Positions 7,735 to 16,200 of a stretch of 64,000 nucleotides of DNA are shown here, one piece after another. Every line of letters starts with the position of its first letter. The first letter of the stretch is position 1. Location of the stretch: positions 3,224,001 to 3,288,000 of the forward strand of contig NZ_CP150276.1 of assembly GCF_037977235.1 (NCBI RefSeq). The letters are read 5' to 3'. The stretch is from Paenibacillus sp. FSL K6-0276. Its GTDB lineage: Bacteria; Bacillota; Bacilli; Paenibacillales; Paenibacillaceae. The position numbers were made by a program, and so were the translations under genes. The notes under the pieces are model-generated. The model was not told the origin of the DNA, made no database searches, and worked only from the letters and a program-made list of their open reading frames with translations.

Positions 7735-8640
7735 TCAAATCTGAACTTGCAATTTCGACATGGCTTCTTCCTTCTCCCGGCTCGTGATATGCGTGTAAAC
7801 CGTTGTAGTCTGAATGGAAGAGTGTCCGAGCAGTTCTTGTACCGTTCGCAGATCCGCCCCTTTTCGTAACAGCATGGTAGCGAAAGAATGTCGAAGCTTA
7901 TGGCTGGAATATGGACGACGTTGTGCAGCAGGCACATCCCTTTGGAAACGATCGAAGGTGTCCGTAGCGATTTGCTGGATGCCGCGTATGGACAACCTCC
8001 GTCCTTTTTGGGAAATGAACATTGCCTCCTCTTTACTGCGCCAAGGATTTAATCGTTCTTCTATTGCCAGATCGAGAAAAGGTACCACATCCTCTGGAAT
8101 CGGTACATTACGCCATTTACGTCCCTTACCGAACACTCGGAGTGAATGCCTTTCTACATTATAATCACTTAAATTCAGCGTGTGGACTTCCCCCACCCGA
8201 AGCCCCATATAGGACATGAGCAAAAAGACTGCTAAATTACGGCCTTTATATTTTCCATCTATGGAAGACAAAAATCGCCCCAGATCACTTTCATCTAAGT
8301 AGACCGGCTCACGATTGATCTCAGTTTTAGATTTCTTGATTCCAGCTGCAGGATTGGTTAGGAGCATTTCCAGCTCAATTAATGCCTTAAAAAAACAGTT
8401 AATAGAGGCATGCTTCCGGTTACGGGTAGCATCACTTACTCCACGTTCACGGACTGAAGTAAGAAAGGAAATAACATGCAGCTTCTTCACCGTCTCTAGT
8501 TTTTTACCATTCAGACTGTCTAGAAACTGTCTTACATCTGTTAAATAGGATTTTTGCGTATAGGGAGTGTACCCGGCATCCTTCATCCAGATTAAAAAAG
8601 CCTCAAGCCCTTCTTCGTAGTCTTCACTCCACTCATTCAT
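7735..8640 (-). CDS. Tyrosine recombinase, XerC/XerD-like
   Basis: 301 residues, the Xer size. N-terminal SAM-like core-binding domain ([20 protein letters not shown], residues 24-43) and a C-terminal catalytic domain with the full set: Arg in [13 protein letters not shown] (~149), Lys near [18 protein letters not shown] (His-x-x-Arg, ~247), His in [11 protein letters not shown] (~270) and nucleophile Tyr in TTVYTHI (~279). It probably cuts and rejoins DNA at a specific site. No phage or integron context adjoins it, so whether it is the chromosomal XerC/XerD or an accessory recombinase is open. ATG with GGGGAGG upstream. Confidence 0.85.
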   Translation of the reverse strand: MNEWSEDYEEGLEAFLIWMKDAGYTPYTQKSYLTDVRQFLDSLNGKKLETVKKLHVISFLTSVRERGVSDATRNRKHASINCFFKALIELEMLLTNPAAGIKKSKTEINREPVYLDESDLGRFLSSIDGKYKGRNLAVFLLMSYMGLRVGEVHTLNLSDYNVERHSLRVFGKGRKWRNVPIPEDVVPFLDLAIEERLNPWRSKEEAMFISQKGRRLSIRGIQQIATDTFDRFQRDVPAAQRRPYSSHKLRHSFATMLLRKGADLRTVQELLGHSSIQTTTVYTHITSREKEEAMSKLQVQI

Positions 8641-8703
8641 GGCTTCGAGCCTCCCCTGATTTCGACAATCTATTGTACCACAGAATAGCTACGAGATTTA
8701 TAT

Positions 8704-9600
8704 TTAACTTCTCCATTGTTCAGCATGCTTGTGTACGCTTGATAGAAACTCAGTAAGTACAGGCGATTTCCATTTCTTATGATGATAGGCTATTTGAGTA
8801 GCAACACGCTGTGATTCATCATTCCAATTCAATCTAGCTAGCTTGCCTTCCGCCAATTCGTTGTTCACTGTAACTTGTGGAATAAATGAGATGCCTAGAC
8901 CGGCCATAACACACTGCTTGATCGCCTCAATGCTCCAGAACTCTAGCGTAGGGTCAGGAAATACCCCGTGACTGTTCAAATACCTTTCAAACAAAGTACG
9001 GTAGCTACAACCAGTCTCCGTATGTAGTATGGTTTCTCCCTTAAGATGAAGCGGCTCTACCACTGGAAGACTCATTAAGGGATGATCCGGTGGGGCGATC
9101 AGGGTCATTTGTTCATGCACCAGTGTTTCTATATTCAGATCTTTATCTTCCGTCTCTGGTTGCAGTAAGAAGGCCAAATCCAGTTCACCGGAACGGACTA
9201 AATCCGTTAGCTCCCAGCAAGCCCCAGGCTTCAGAAGAATTTGGACCTTTGGATATTTCACGCGAAATTCCTTGATAATGCCTGGTAAGCGAAAAGCAGC
9301 CAGAGATTCAGGTGCACCAATCCGTAAAGACCCTGTTAGCTCACTCTCGGAGCGAAGAGCATCTTGCGCTAGAGAGTGCATTCTGGAGATCTCTTGAGCG
9401 AATGGGAGCAAACGGCGACCTGCATCGGTTAAGATGATCTTTTTACTAATCCGATCGAATAAAGGCTGACCAATTTCAGTCTCTAGCGCCTGAATTTGTG
9501 CGGTGATACTGGATTGTGCATAATCGAGCTTCTGTGCAGCGCGTGTGAAGCTACCCGTCTCCACTACGACTATAAAGGTAAAAAGATGACGTGATTCCAT
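8704..9600 (-). CDS. LysR-family transcriptional regulator
   Basis: 298 residues from ATG 9600 (MESRHLFTFIVVVETGSFTR), with CAGGGGG upstream; a longer open frame to 9783 overlaps the divergent gene's leader and is not supported. Winged-helix HTH at residues 1-60 (SFTRAAQKLDYAQSSITAQI) and a C-terminal periplasmic-binding-type sensor domain (SLRIGAPESLAAFRLPGIIK on). Divergent from the permease at 9728, the classic arrangement for a LysR protein controlling its neighbour; a dyad lies between them (9631-9660). Confidence 0.9.
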   Translation of the reverse strand: MESRHLFTFIVVVETGSFTRAAQKLDYAQSSITAQIQALETEIGQPLFDRISKKIILTDAGRRLLPFAQEISRMHSLAQDALRSESELTGSLRIGAPESLAAFRLPGIIKEFRVKYPKVQILLKPGACWELTDLVRSGELDLAFLLQPETEDKDLNIETLVHEQMTLIAPPDHPLMSLPVVEPLHLKGETILHTETGCSYRTLFERYLNSHGVFPDPTLEFWSIEAIKQCVMAGLGISFIPQVTVNNELAEGKLARLNWNDESQRVATQIAYHHKKWKSPVLTEFLSSVHKHAEQWRS

Positions 9601-9630
9601 ACGTGCCCCCTGAGTGATAGTAACCCATCG

Positions 9631-9660
9631 GAATTTCGAATGGATACTATTCAAAAATTC
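9631..9660. promoter_or_regulatory. Dyad, probable LysR operator
   Basis: GAATTTCGAAT then 7 bases then ATTCAAAAATTC: two arms of the form GAATTT-N(1-2)-GAAT in inverted order, in the 127-base gap between the LysR gene and the permease. Confidence 0.5.
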
Positions 9661-9727
9661 TGTTTTTCCAATGGATCTATTATCTGCTACTCTAAAACAA
9701 AAGACAATGAAAGCAGGATTAAAAACC

Positions 9728-11035
9728 ATGAAAGATTCAAGTTCAAACACTTTATTAAGAAACATCGGCATGCCGCAAGCCATAGCTCTTTATATCGGCG
9801 CTGTATTGGGCTCAGGGGTCTTAATCGTCCCCGGGCTGGCCGCAGAAATGGCTGGTCCCGCTTCATTGCTGGCATGGGGATTTATGACGCTGTTGATTTT
9901 GCCAATGGCCTTATCCATGGGTCTACTCTCTGCCAAATTCCCTAACGCTGGAGGCGTGTCCCACTTCGTTACCCTTGCTTTCGGACCTAAAGCTGGATCT
10001 TTAGTGGGCTGGTTCTTCCTGATGTCCGTTCCGATTGGTGCACCTGTCGCTGCGTTGACCGGAGCTGGTTATATGACAGCCGCAATGGGCTGGGATGAAC
10101 CTGCGAGAATTACTATCGCTGCTGTTATGTTGGCCATTGGCCTAATTATAAACTGGATTGGCATGCAGGTGGCGGGAAAGGTACAAATTGCGGTAGTGAT
10201 TGCGATTGTAGCTGTTCTCGTTTTCTCCTTTGCTACTGCGCTTCCTCGGATGGAGGTTGAACACTTTACTCCCTTTGTCCCACATGGCTGGATGAGCATT
10301 GGTCAGGCTGCAGCAATCTTATTTTGGTGTTTTATTGGTTGGGAAGCTGTCTCACATCTCTCTGAGGAGTTCAAAGATCCACAACGGGCTGCAGTTAAAG
10401 GTGTAACCATCGCTGCTATTATTGTTGGTATTCTATATTTCTTATCCGCTTTAGCTACGGTTGGCACACAAAGCTACCTTAAAGGTGGTTCGAGCACCTC
10501 ACTTGTCTGGATCATAAGCCAACCACTTGGACATTGGGGAGGATTTATCGCAGGTCTTACAGGTCTGTTCATTTGTACCGCCACCATTATCGCTTATGCC
10601 GGTGCCGCCTCGTGCGTGGCTTATGCGTTATCACGTCAGGGCTATGCGCCGCAATGGATGGGAAGACTATCCAAACCGTATCATACCCCTATCGGTGGGA
10701 TAGCCTTCCTGTTCCTCTGTTTTATAATGGTGATGTCACTGTACGGTAGCGGAACGATATCAATAACTACTTTGATCCAGTTTCCGAATGCGACATTTAT
10801 CCTGACTTATATCGGAGGCTGTGCCGCTGGGATACGCCTGCTCAAAGGAAGTCGTTTAGGTGTGACGATTAGCTGGATCTCTTTTCTAGCTACTGCTGCC
10901 GTTTTTCCGTTTACAGGCTGGGCGATAGGCTATCCGCTGCTTATTACTTTGATGTTTATTTTGATCTTTCGTATCAAACGTAAACAAGCGGTTCCCGGAA
11001 TGAAGGATTTAAGTCATGAAATTTATGAGGGTTAA
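9728..11035 (+). CDS. APC-superfamily exporter, YjeH-like
   Basis: 435 residues from ATG 9728 (MKDSSSNTLLRNIGMPQAIA), chosen over upstream starts because AGGA precedes it and the upstream part is the LysR promoter region. About 12 membrane segments; TM1 motif YIGAVLGSGVLIVPGLAAEM, TM6 region FWCFIGWEAVSHLSEEFKDP. This subgroup resembles E. coli YjeH, an exporter of methionine and branched-chain amino acids. Control by the divergent LysR protein suggests induction by the exported amino acid. A strong terminator follows at once. Confidence 0.82.
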   Translation: MKDSSSNTLLRNIGMPQAIALYIGAVLGSGVLIVPGLAAEMAGPASLLAWGFMTLLILPMALSMGLLSAKFPNAGGVSHFVTLAFGPKAGSLVGWFFLMSVPIGAPVAALTGAGYMTAAMGWDEPARITIAAVMLAIGLIINWIGMQVAGKVQIAVVIAIVAVLVFSFATALPRMEVEHFTPFVPHGWMSIGQAAAILFWCFIGWEAVSHLSEEFKDPQRAAVKGVTIAAIIVGILYFLSALATVGTQSYLKGGSSTSLVWIISQPLGHWGGFIAGLTGLFICTATIIAYAGAASCVAYALSRQGYAPQWMGRLSKPYHTPIGGIAFLFLCFIMVMSLYGSGTISITTLIQFPNATFILTYIGGCAAGIRLLKGSRLGVTISWISFLATAAVFPFTGWAIGYPLLITLMFILIFRIKRKQAVPGMKDLSHEIYEG

Positions 11036-11055
11036 CGAAAGATGTTAAAAAGATC

Positions 11056-11100
11056 AGAAACCCGTAACCAGTCCTTTATCAGGATTGGTTACGGGTTTCT
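11056..11100 (+). terminator. Intrinsic terminator of the permease
   Basis: Perfect 15-bp stem AGAAACCCGTAACCA / TGGTTACGGGTTTCT, 15-base loop, then TCTAATT. Confidence 0.85.
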
Positions 11101-11191
11101 TCTAATTCATTTTCGTTTCACCATTCGTTTAGATGGTTATGGAATGAAGAGGGTAACTTATACTATGACCAGACAAAGGAGACGATACATC

Positions 11192-12148
11192 ATGCCAAAT
11201 CAACCAAAGATCATTCTTGAGCCAGCAGCGCAGAAATTTGCCGATGATAATTCAAAACCTCCATTCCTTCCTGATCTTGGACCAGAAAAAGGTCGTGAAA
11301 CGGTAGATACAGTACAATCCAGTGAGATATATAAATCTGAAGTCGATATTGAAGATCTTATGGTGCCAGGAGGGCCTAACGGGAATGTTTCTATTAGAAT
11401 TGTTCGGCCCCCTAGCTCCTCTTCAGCGTCGTTGCCAGTGATTCTTTACATTCATGGTGCAGGCTGGGTGTTTGGTAATGCACATACCCATGACCGTCTG
11501 ATCCGTGAACTAGCTGTTGGAGCGGAGGCTGCTATTGTTTTTCCAAATTATAGGCTCTCTCCAGAAGCTAAATATCCTACAGCAATTGAAGAAATCTATG
11601 CTGTTCTGAAATGGATAGCTGAACAGGGAAGTAAACATGCCCTTGATGCTAGCAAGTTATCCATAGGTGGTGATAGTGTCGGTGGGAATATGGCAGCTGC
11701 CATTACTCTGATGGCTAAAGAACGCAGTGGTCCTAAAATAGGGAAACAACTTTTGTTCTATCCGGTAACGGATGCCTCATTTGATACCGAATCCTATCAT
11801 GAGTTCGCCGAAGGATATTTCTTATAGCGGGACGGTATGAAATGGTTCTGGGATCAATATACCACTGACCCTGAGGAGCGGAATCAGATCACAGCGTCCC
11901 CGCTTCGTGCTAGTGTAGAGCAGTTACGCGATCTACCCGAAGCACTAGTCATAACGGGTGAAGCAGATGTTCTACGTGATGAAGGTGAAGCTTATGCCGC
12001 TAAATTACGTGAAGCAGGAGTCACTGTCACCGCAGTTTGCTTTCAAGGGATCATACATGATTTTGTGATGCTAAATCCTTTAGCTGAAACCAATGCCAAA
12101 AAAGCCGCCATCAAGCTGGCTACCACTTGGTTAAAAGAAGGATTCTAA
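11192..12148 (+). pseudogene. Alpha/beta hydrolase (HSL/lipase-like), interrupted by TAG
   Basis: ATG 11192 with AAAGGAGA upstream. Residues before the stop carry the oxyanion HGAGW motif and the nucleophile GDSVGG of the hormone-sensitive-lipase family. A TAG at 11825-11827 follows EFAEGYFL. The same frame continues RDGMKWFWDQYTTDPEERNQ to 12148 and contains the expected catalytic Asp region (GEADVLRDEGEAYA) and His (GIIHDFV). The truncated 211-residue product would lack two of three catalytic residues, so the gene is inactive unless the stop is read through. Full length would be about 318 residues, normal for the family. The rest of the frame is undecayed, so the mutation is recent or an error. 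Confidence 0.8.
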
Positions 12149-12155
12149 TATAAAC

Positions 12156-12200
12156 AAAGGAGCAACACGCCTCTTAATACACGAGCCCTGCTGCTCCTTT
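12156..12200 (+). terminator. Intrinsic terminator after the hydrolase
   Basis: AAAGGAGCA ... TGCTCCTTT just after the hydrolase stop codon. Confidence 0.65.
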
Positions 12201-12223
12201 ACTACACTAATTCTGACTGCGTG

Positions 12224-12265
12224 AAATATAAGTTAACATAATATTAAATATGTTAACTTATATTT
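12224..12265. repeat. dif-like palindrome, copy 1
   Basis: Perfect 17-bp arms (AAATATAAGTTAACATA and its complement) around an 8-base loop. As an 11-6-11 site it reads AGTTAACATAA / TATTAA / ATATGTTAACT. The right arm overlaps the last codons of gerPE. Member of a five-copy family. Confidence 0.75.
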
Positions 12266-12612
12266 TCTCTCATACGACTGTTCAGCTCAATCGAGTCATT
12301 ATTCCCTATCTGGAAGGTTGTTCCAGAAGAAATGGATAACACTTTGACGTATTTCATACAAACATCCGATCCCAAAGGATGGGACAGTATCTTAAACTCA
12401 TCGTCTTCCACATCACAATTTAACCAAACAGGAATTGGTTTTAAAAAGAGTGGATTCTCCTCATTGCAACTATCCATTGCTTGTGTGTTAGACAACGAAG
12501 TTTCTTTCTTCCCAACAAAACTTGATTGAATACGCTCGGTAGATCCGCAGATGAATATGGAACTGTTAGATAAATTGTTAATATAGACATTTTGAATCCT
12601 CGAGTTGCGCAT
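12253..12612 (-). CDS. gerPE: Spore germination protein GerPE
   Basis: 119 residues, typical of GerPE. Two related half-motifs: N-terminal VYINNLSNSSIFICGSTERI and C-terminal KVLSISSGTTFQIGNNDSIE, with FLKPIPVW between. ATG at 12612 is forced by an in-frame TAA three codons upstream; the ribosome binding site is weak, so coupling to gerPD (6 bases upstream) is likely. GerP proteins are inner-coat proteins that let small germinants pass the coat to the inner-membrane receptors. Its stop codon lies inside the dif-like palindrome. Confidence 0.82.
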   Translation of the reverse strand: MRNSRIQNVYINNLSNSSIFICGSTERIQSSFVGKKETSLSNTQAMDSCNEENPLFLKPIPVWLNCDVEDDEFKILSHPLGSDVCMKYVKVLSISSGTTFQIGNNDSIELNSRMRENIS

Positions 12613-12618
12613 AGGCGA

Positions 12619-12822
12619 TTAACTTCTATCCTGAAGGGTGGCATCAGACGGGACTATCCCTTTATCACTGGGCTCACACGCAATGTTTTCCGTTATGTTG
12701 TCATAAAGAGAGGAACAAGTAATCGTCTGAGTATCCCCTACTAAAAACACTGATGAACCCGAGATCGAAACCACCTTTACTGCATTTACATTTATCTCTC
12801 TGTTAATCACGGTTACTTTCAT
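12619..12822 (-). CDS. gerPD: Spore germination protein GerPD
   Basis: 67 residues. The core VINREINVNAVKVVSISGSS followed by VFLVGDTQTITCSSLYD matches GerPD (short protein with a SSSVF.IGDT motif). Starts inside the end of gerPC (20-base overlap), so the two are translationally coupled. Acts with the other GerP proteins in coat permeability to germinants. Confidence 0.82.
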   Translation of the reverse strand: MKVTVINREINVNAVKVVSISGSSVFLVGDTQTITCSSLYDNITENIACEPSDKGIVPSDATLQDRS

Positions 12823-13414
12823 GCGGCTCCCGCCTTCCGGTTATGTTTATTTCCAAATGCCGCTCTACTGCCGTAACAATATCTCGTTTGATTTGTTCTA
12901 CAATAGAAGCACTTTCCTCTTCTGTGTATCCACGCCCATCCTCTCCAGTAGGGAGCTGGCTTACATACTCGTTAATCCGCCCATCCATCTGATTCAGCAG
13001 GTCCTGGGTTACCATTTGGACGTATTGCTCATCAATACTCAAGTTCTGCTCTCTTTCTAGTCGTGAAAATTGCGATGGAACTTCCTCTTGCACATACTTC
13101 AGAATCTGTGGACGAATCTTATCAGATAACGCCGTTGTACCTGCTTCCTGCGCCCCGAGGGGTTTTCCATTGACTATCGCTTCATCAAGATTATTCCCCT
13201 CATTTGGTGTTATGCCTATGTTTAAAGTGCCTTCCAGCTTCTCGATTTTCAATTGTTCAAAATGATAATTTATAGGCCCTATACTTGCAGTTTTATTGTT
13301 CTTTATGCTGTCTATGTCACCTTGTAAATCTTGGAGCTGTTTCTCTAGCAGTTGAATCTTTTCTGATTGTACTCTTAATGCATTAAAGACTTGTTGAACA
13401 TAATACGGGTGCAT
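12803..13414 (-). CDS. gerPC: Spore germination protein GerPC
   Basis: 203 residues, the usual GerPC length. N-terminal coiled coil (LRVQSEKIQLLEKQLQDLQG, residues 14-33) then the GerPC core INYHFEQLKIEKLEGTLNIG and GITPNEG. It is the only large, non-hydrophobic member of the operon and in Bacillus is needed for normal germinant access through the coat. ATG with TAGGAGGGGG upstream. 48 bases after gerPB. Confidence 0.88.
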   Translation of the reverse strand: MHPYYVQQVFNALRVQSEKIQLLEKQLQDLQGDIDSIKNNKTASIGPINYHFEQLKIEKLEGTLNIGITPNEGNNLDEAIVNGKPLGAQEAGTTALSDKIRPQILKYVQEEVPSQFSRLEREQNLSIDEQYVQMVTQDLLNQMDGRINEYVSQLPTGEDGRGYTEEESASIVEQIKRDIVTAVERHLEINITGRREPHESNRD

Positions 13415-13462
13415 ACAACCCCCTCCTATGGTTTATTGTATGCGAAGGATAAGAGCCTAATT

Positions 13463-13684
13463 CTAGCGTGTATATAGTTCAGTTGGTGGAGGCAAGCGTA
13501 CAAGCGGTGAATCACTTACCGCTGGTGATGGCTCAGGAGATGAATCCGGAACATCACTAGACTGATAACTATGAGACAAGGCATTAATTCGGCCGGAAGT
13601 GCCGATCTGCAGTACCGATGAATTTGAAATCGTACCAATTTTTAGATGATTGACCGATATGCACTGATATACCGTAATATTCAT
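13463..13684 (-). CDS. gerPB: Spore germination protein GerPB
   Basis: 73 residues. VYQCISVNHLKIGTISNSS and VLQIGTSGRINALSHSY match GerPB, followed by a Pro/Ser-rich tail. 12 bases after gerPA. Part of the coat permeability set. Confidence 0.87.
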   Translation of the reverse strand: MNITVYQCISVNHLKIGTISNSSVLQIGTSGRINALSHSYQSSDVPDSSPEPSPAVSDSPLVRLPPPTELYTR

Positions 13685-13696
13685 GTAAACCCACCC

Positions 13697-13921
13697 TTAA
13701 GGAGGCGATACTTGATCCACCACATCTGAATCCATCGTGTTCGTACTACTGGCTGCATTATTCGTAATGTTTGTACCTATAGAGTCACCTATGGAGAAGG
13801 AGTTGGCACCGGCATAGATTTTAGAGTTACTGCTCAAGATAACGGATGCCGTATTTCCTACTAAAACTGTGGAACTAGGGCCCACGTTGTTGATTTTAAT
13901 GTTGCCGATGATCGAAACCAC
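13697..13921 (-). CDS. gerPA: Spore germination protein, GerPA/GerPF family
   Basis: 74 residues from GTG 13921, chosen over TTG 13924 because AGGAG then lies 7 bases away. The family pattern is clear: VSIIGNIKINNVGPSSTVLV at the start and TNTMDSDVVDQ at the end. GerPA and GerPF are paralogues; first place in the operon argues for GerPA. No second copy (GerPF) is found downstream of gerPE, where Bacillus has it. A SigK-like promoter lies about 40 bases upstream. Confidence 0.85.
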   Translation of the reverse strand: MVSIIGNIKINNVGPSSTVLVGNTASVILSSNSKIYAGANSFSIGDSIGTNITNNAASSTNTMDSDVVDQVSPP

Positions 13922-13951
13922 CAAACCACTCCTCCCTTCGGAATGATAACC

Positions 13952-13979
13952 TATTCTATGTAGATATTCGCCCAGATGT
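13952..13979 (-). promoter_or_regulatory. SigK-like promoter of the gerP operon
   Basis: Minus strand AC (13979-13978), 17 bases, CATAGAATA (13960-13952), matching AC-N16/17-CATANNNTA. gerP operons are SigK-dependent in Bacillus. Confidence 0.65.
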
Positions 13980-13980
13980 C

Positions 13981-14007
13981 ACTGAGTAAGTCATACGCCC
14001 ATACAAT
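13981..14007 (+). promoter_or_regulatory. SigK-like promoter of the Hsp20-like gene
   Basis: Plus strand AC (13981-13982), 17 bases, CATACAAT (14000-14007). Its -35 touches that of the gerP promoter: the shared centre is GTCAC. Confidence 0.6.
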
Positions 14008-14036
14008 GGATTAAAAATGAAGGAGGTTCAGCGTTC

Positions 14037-14495
14037 ATGAGACCGAATAAATCGAACCCTTTAGATTGGATGAACGAAGATCCCTTTTTTAAGAAAAAGT
14101 TATCCTTAAAGTCGCTTGAAGAGCAATGGAAGCTGGATCCAAGCCAGATTGATGGATATGTTGAAAAGATAATCAGAGAAGCTACCGCAGCGACCTCTTC
14201 CTCATTTACGAACGAAACCTCAAGTGTGCAATTTGAACATCTGGACACACATAATTATCTGATCACGAAAATTCGTATTCCAAGTGGAATTCACCCCGAA
14301 AGTATATGGGCACAAATCAACCGAACACAAATCAAATTAAATGGTCTTGGAAAAGATCATAACGAGATCATCCCGCTCCCAGTTCCAGTCAATCCGGATC
14401 AGAGCAGAGGCACTTATAAACAAGGCTCATTGCAATTCAGAATGCTCAAAATGTCATCAGGTAGATTTAGAGATATCGACATCCGTTATTTATAA
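14037..14495 (+). CDS. Hsp20/alpha-crystallin-like protein, probable spore coat or germination protein
   Basis: 152 residues. N-terminal basic helix-rich part (NPLDWMNEDPFFKKKL), then an alpha-crystallin-like beta domain from about residue 62: VQFEHLDTHNYLITKIRIPS, QIKLNGLGKDHNEIIPLPVP and a final strand IDIRYL. Small heat-shock-like proteins such as CotM, CotP and GerT are coat or germination proteins in Bacillus; the divergent gerP operon and shared SigK-type control support a spore role. ATG with AAGGAGGT at good spacing. Which of these it corresponds to cannot be decided. Confidence 0.7.
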   Translation: MRPNKSNPLDWMNEDPFFKKKLSLKSLEEQWKLDPSQIDGYVEKIIREATAATSSSFTNETSSVQFEHLDTHNYLITKIRIPSGIHPESIWAQINRTQIKLNGLGKDHNEIIPLPVPVNPDQSRGTYKQGSLQFRMLKMSSGRFRDIDIRYL

Positions 14496-14566
14496 AAAAC
14501 CCCTTAAAACCCCTCCAATTCACTCGTCCAAGTGTCCCTGTCACCTCAAAAAAACGTCTTAAAATC

Positions 14567-14602
14567 AAAACAGCGTATAATTTAAGTTATGCGCTGTTTT
14601 TT
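14567..14602 (+). terminator. Intrinsic terminator of the Hsp20-like gene
   Basis: AAAACAGCG.ATAA / TTAT.CGCTGTTTT followed by TT, about 70 bases after the stop. Confidence 0.7.
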
Positions 14603-14719
14603 AAGGGCATTTTACAGCCTTTTTCGCTTCCTTTTCAGCATAAAATAGCTCCCCGATTAAACGCTGACATTTATTCCTTTATAAATATCTGACGAACATA
14701 CTCGTTCAATCCAACTTGA

Positions 14720-14747
14720 ACTTCTAGTCTTCCTCGCTCATACGATA
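14720..14747 (+). promoter_or_regulatory. SigK-like promoter of the zinc-ribbon gene
   Basis: AC (14720-14721), 17 bases, CATACGATA (14739-14747), about 30 bases before the start codon at 14778. Confidence 0.55.
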
Positions 14748-14777
14748 GGATATCAATGACAAAGGTGGGGACTAGTT

Positions 14778-14945
14778 ATGTCCAAAAATAAGCGCGGCAA
14801 AGCACTTTGGCGTATTCCATCCCGGGGCAGGGGAACATGCCTGATCTGCGGCAGCACACGAATTAAGCTCTTGTATATCGGAAAAGGACTTTCAGGTGAG
14901 AAGGTTAACGTATGTAAGAAATGCGAGGGTAAACAAGTAACTTAA
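14778..14945 (+). CDS. 55-residue zinc-ribbon protein, probably sporulation-expressed
   Basis: MSKNKRGKALWRIPSRGRGT continues with CLICGSTRIKLLYIGKGLSG and VCKKCEGKQVT. Two CxxC knuckles (CLIC, CKKC) 26 residues apart and a basic N-terminus suggest a zinc ribbon that could bind nucleic acid. ATG with AAAGGTGG upstream. A good SigK-like promoter precedes it, so it is likely made in the mother cell late in sporulation. Family not recognised. Confidence 0.7.
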   Translation: MSKNKRGKALWRIPSRGRGTCLICGSTRIKLLYIGKGLSGEKVNVCKKCEGKQVT

Positions 14946-15097
14946 ATTGAATCGCTCTTCACTAAGACGACGGATTGCCAAACAAATAAAGTGCGACCTA
15001 TCATCGGACCAAGTAAATCCAAATGATGGACTTTGCTTAATCTGCTCGATGAATATGATGCCGCACTTTTCTTTGTAATCCGTTACATAAAAAACTT

Positions 15098-16033
15098 TTA
15101 AATTTCGATACGATATCGTCTTTCCTCACTAGTTAAATTGAATCCGACAGATTCATAAAGACGCAATGCAGAATCATTATTTGTTAGCACCATCAAATAA
15201 GCCTCTTCAAGTCCATGCGTTCTAAAATAGTTCAATGCTTTGGAAAGCATATACTTAGCAATCCCTGATCTTCTCCATGGCTCCAGTACAAATACATTTT
15301 CAATATAACCACTTTTCTCTTCCTGCCATACCATCAAGCTACCTACGATCCTCTCCTCTTCCCGAACAACCATCGAGCTCCAACGAGGATTTTGTTTAAA
15401 CTCAGATAGCCGTTCTTTCCCTAGAGGGGTTTCTGGCCAAACCTCAGCTTCCAATTCTAAATAATGATCTTCTTCTTGAGGTGTCTCCATCATCCAAGTT
15501 GCGAAATCAAACTCCTTACTTAGTTCTGGAGCGGAAAAGGTGTCATTAAGATTATGATTCATTCTAAATAAGCTATTGTAATGACAGAAGCCCTTTTCTT
15601 TTTCAAAAAATTGTGTGTTCGCGATCTCCGATGAGTTATTCCCCACACATAGAGTCGTTTTATATTCTTTTGATAAAGTTTCCTTTAAGTCTAGTGCTCT
15701 CATGAGGAGTGTTTGATACATACTATCTAATAAATCATAATCTTGCTCTCGTTCAGTTATTGTTTTCAAATTCAGGTATATGGAGTGCCTACTTTCTTCA
15801 GAACGCCCAGGTGGCACAATATTCATGATCTCTACTTGTCCTTTAGCCACCATTTTACCGTTCTCAAAGGCGCAGTACACATTCGCCCAGTTATCCTCAT
15901 CCCCAACCCACCAAAAAACAGCGTTTTCCTTTGAAGTAACTGAGTCGTATAATCCACCAAGTAATGGCATGTCTGCATGCTCAAAATTGCGAATGGTTAT
16001 TCCTTCTGCTGGATGAATTAAAGAATTAGTCAA
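15098..16033 (-). CDS. Double GNAT acetyltransferase
   Basis: 311 residues. Two GNAT-like halves: a degenerate N-terminal one (residues 12-150) and a canonical C-terminal one with VREEERIVGSLMVWQ, then VFVLEPWRRSGIAKYMLSKA (acetyl-CoA pyrophosphate-binding R-x-x-G-x-A loop, ~255) and TNNDSALRLYESVGF. It should transfer an acetyl group to an unknown amine. TTG start with GGGGAG upstream. Monocistronic. Confidence 0.82.
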   Translation of the reverse strand: MTNSLIHPAEGITIRNFEHADMPLLGGLYDSVTSKENAVFWWVGDEDNWANVYCAFENGKMVAKGQVEIMNIVPPGRSEESRHSIYLNLKTITEREQDYDLLDSMYQTLLMRALDLKETLSKEYKTTLCVGNNSSEIANTQFFEKEKGFCHYNSLFRMNHNLNDTFSAPELSKEFDFATWMMETPQEEDHYLELEAEVWPETPLGKERLSEFKQNPRWSSMVVREEERIVGSLMVWQEEKSGYIENVFVLEPWRRSGIAKYMLSKALNYFRTHGLEEAYLMVLTNNDSALRLYESVGFNLTSEERRYRIEI

Positions 16034-16140
16034 GATAACTCCCCTTTATTCTCATAATTTATGTACTATATTGATAGTAGCACATTCCTTGTACTTCTTT
16101 TGGTAATTAATAGGTTTAACTAAGAATTACACATTGTTAC

Positions 16141-16179
16141 AAAAAAAAGAGGACGTAAACCATAAGGTTCACCTCCTCT
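16141..16179 (-). terminator. Intrinsic terminator of the GNAT gene at 16201
   Basis: Minus strand AGAGGAGGTGAACC TTAT GGTTTACGTCCTCT then eight Ts. Confidence 0.8.
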
Positions 16180-16200
16180 GTTCACTTATGTAGTTATAGA

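Noticed and set aside
8704..9783. Longer LysR start at 9783
   Set aside because: It would add 61 non-family residues and cover the start of the divergent permease; the ATG at 9600 has a ribosome binding site and begins the HTH as in the family.
14946..15110. Minus-strand open stretch after the GNAT gene reading DYKEKCGIIFIEQIKQSPSF and on to CLAIRRLSEERF
   Set aside because: Protein-like but has no usable start codon or ribosome binding site and runs into the antisense of the zinc-ribbon gene. Could be a gene relic; too weak to list.
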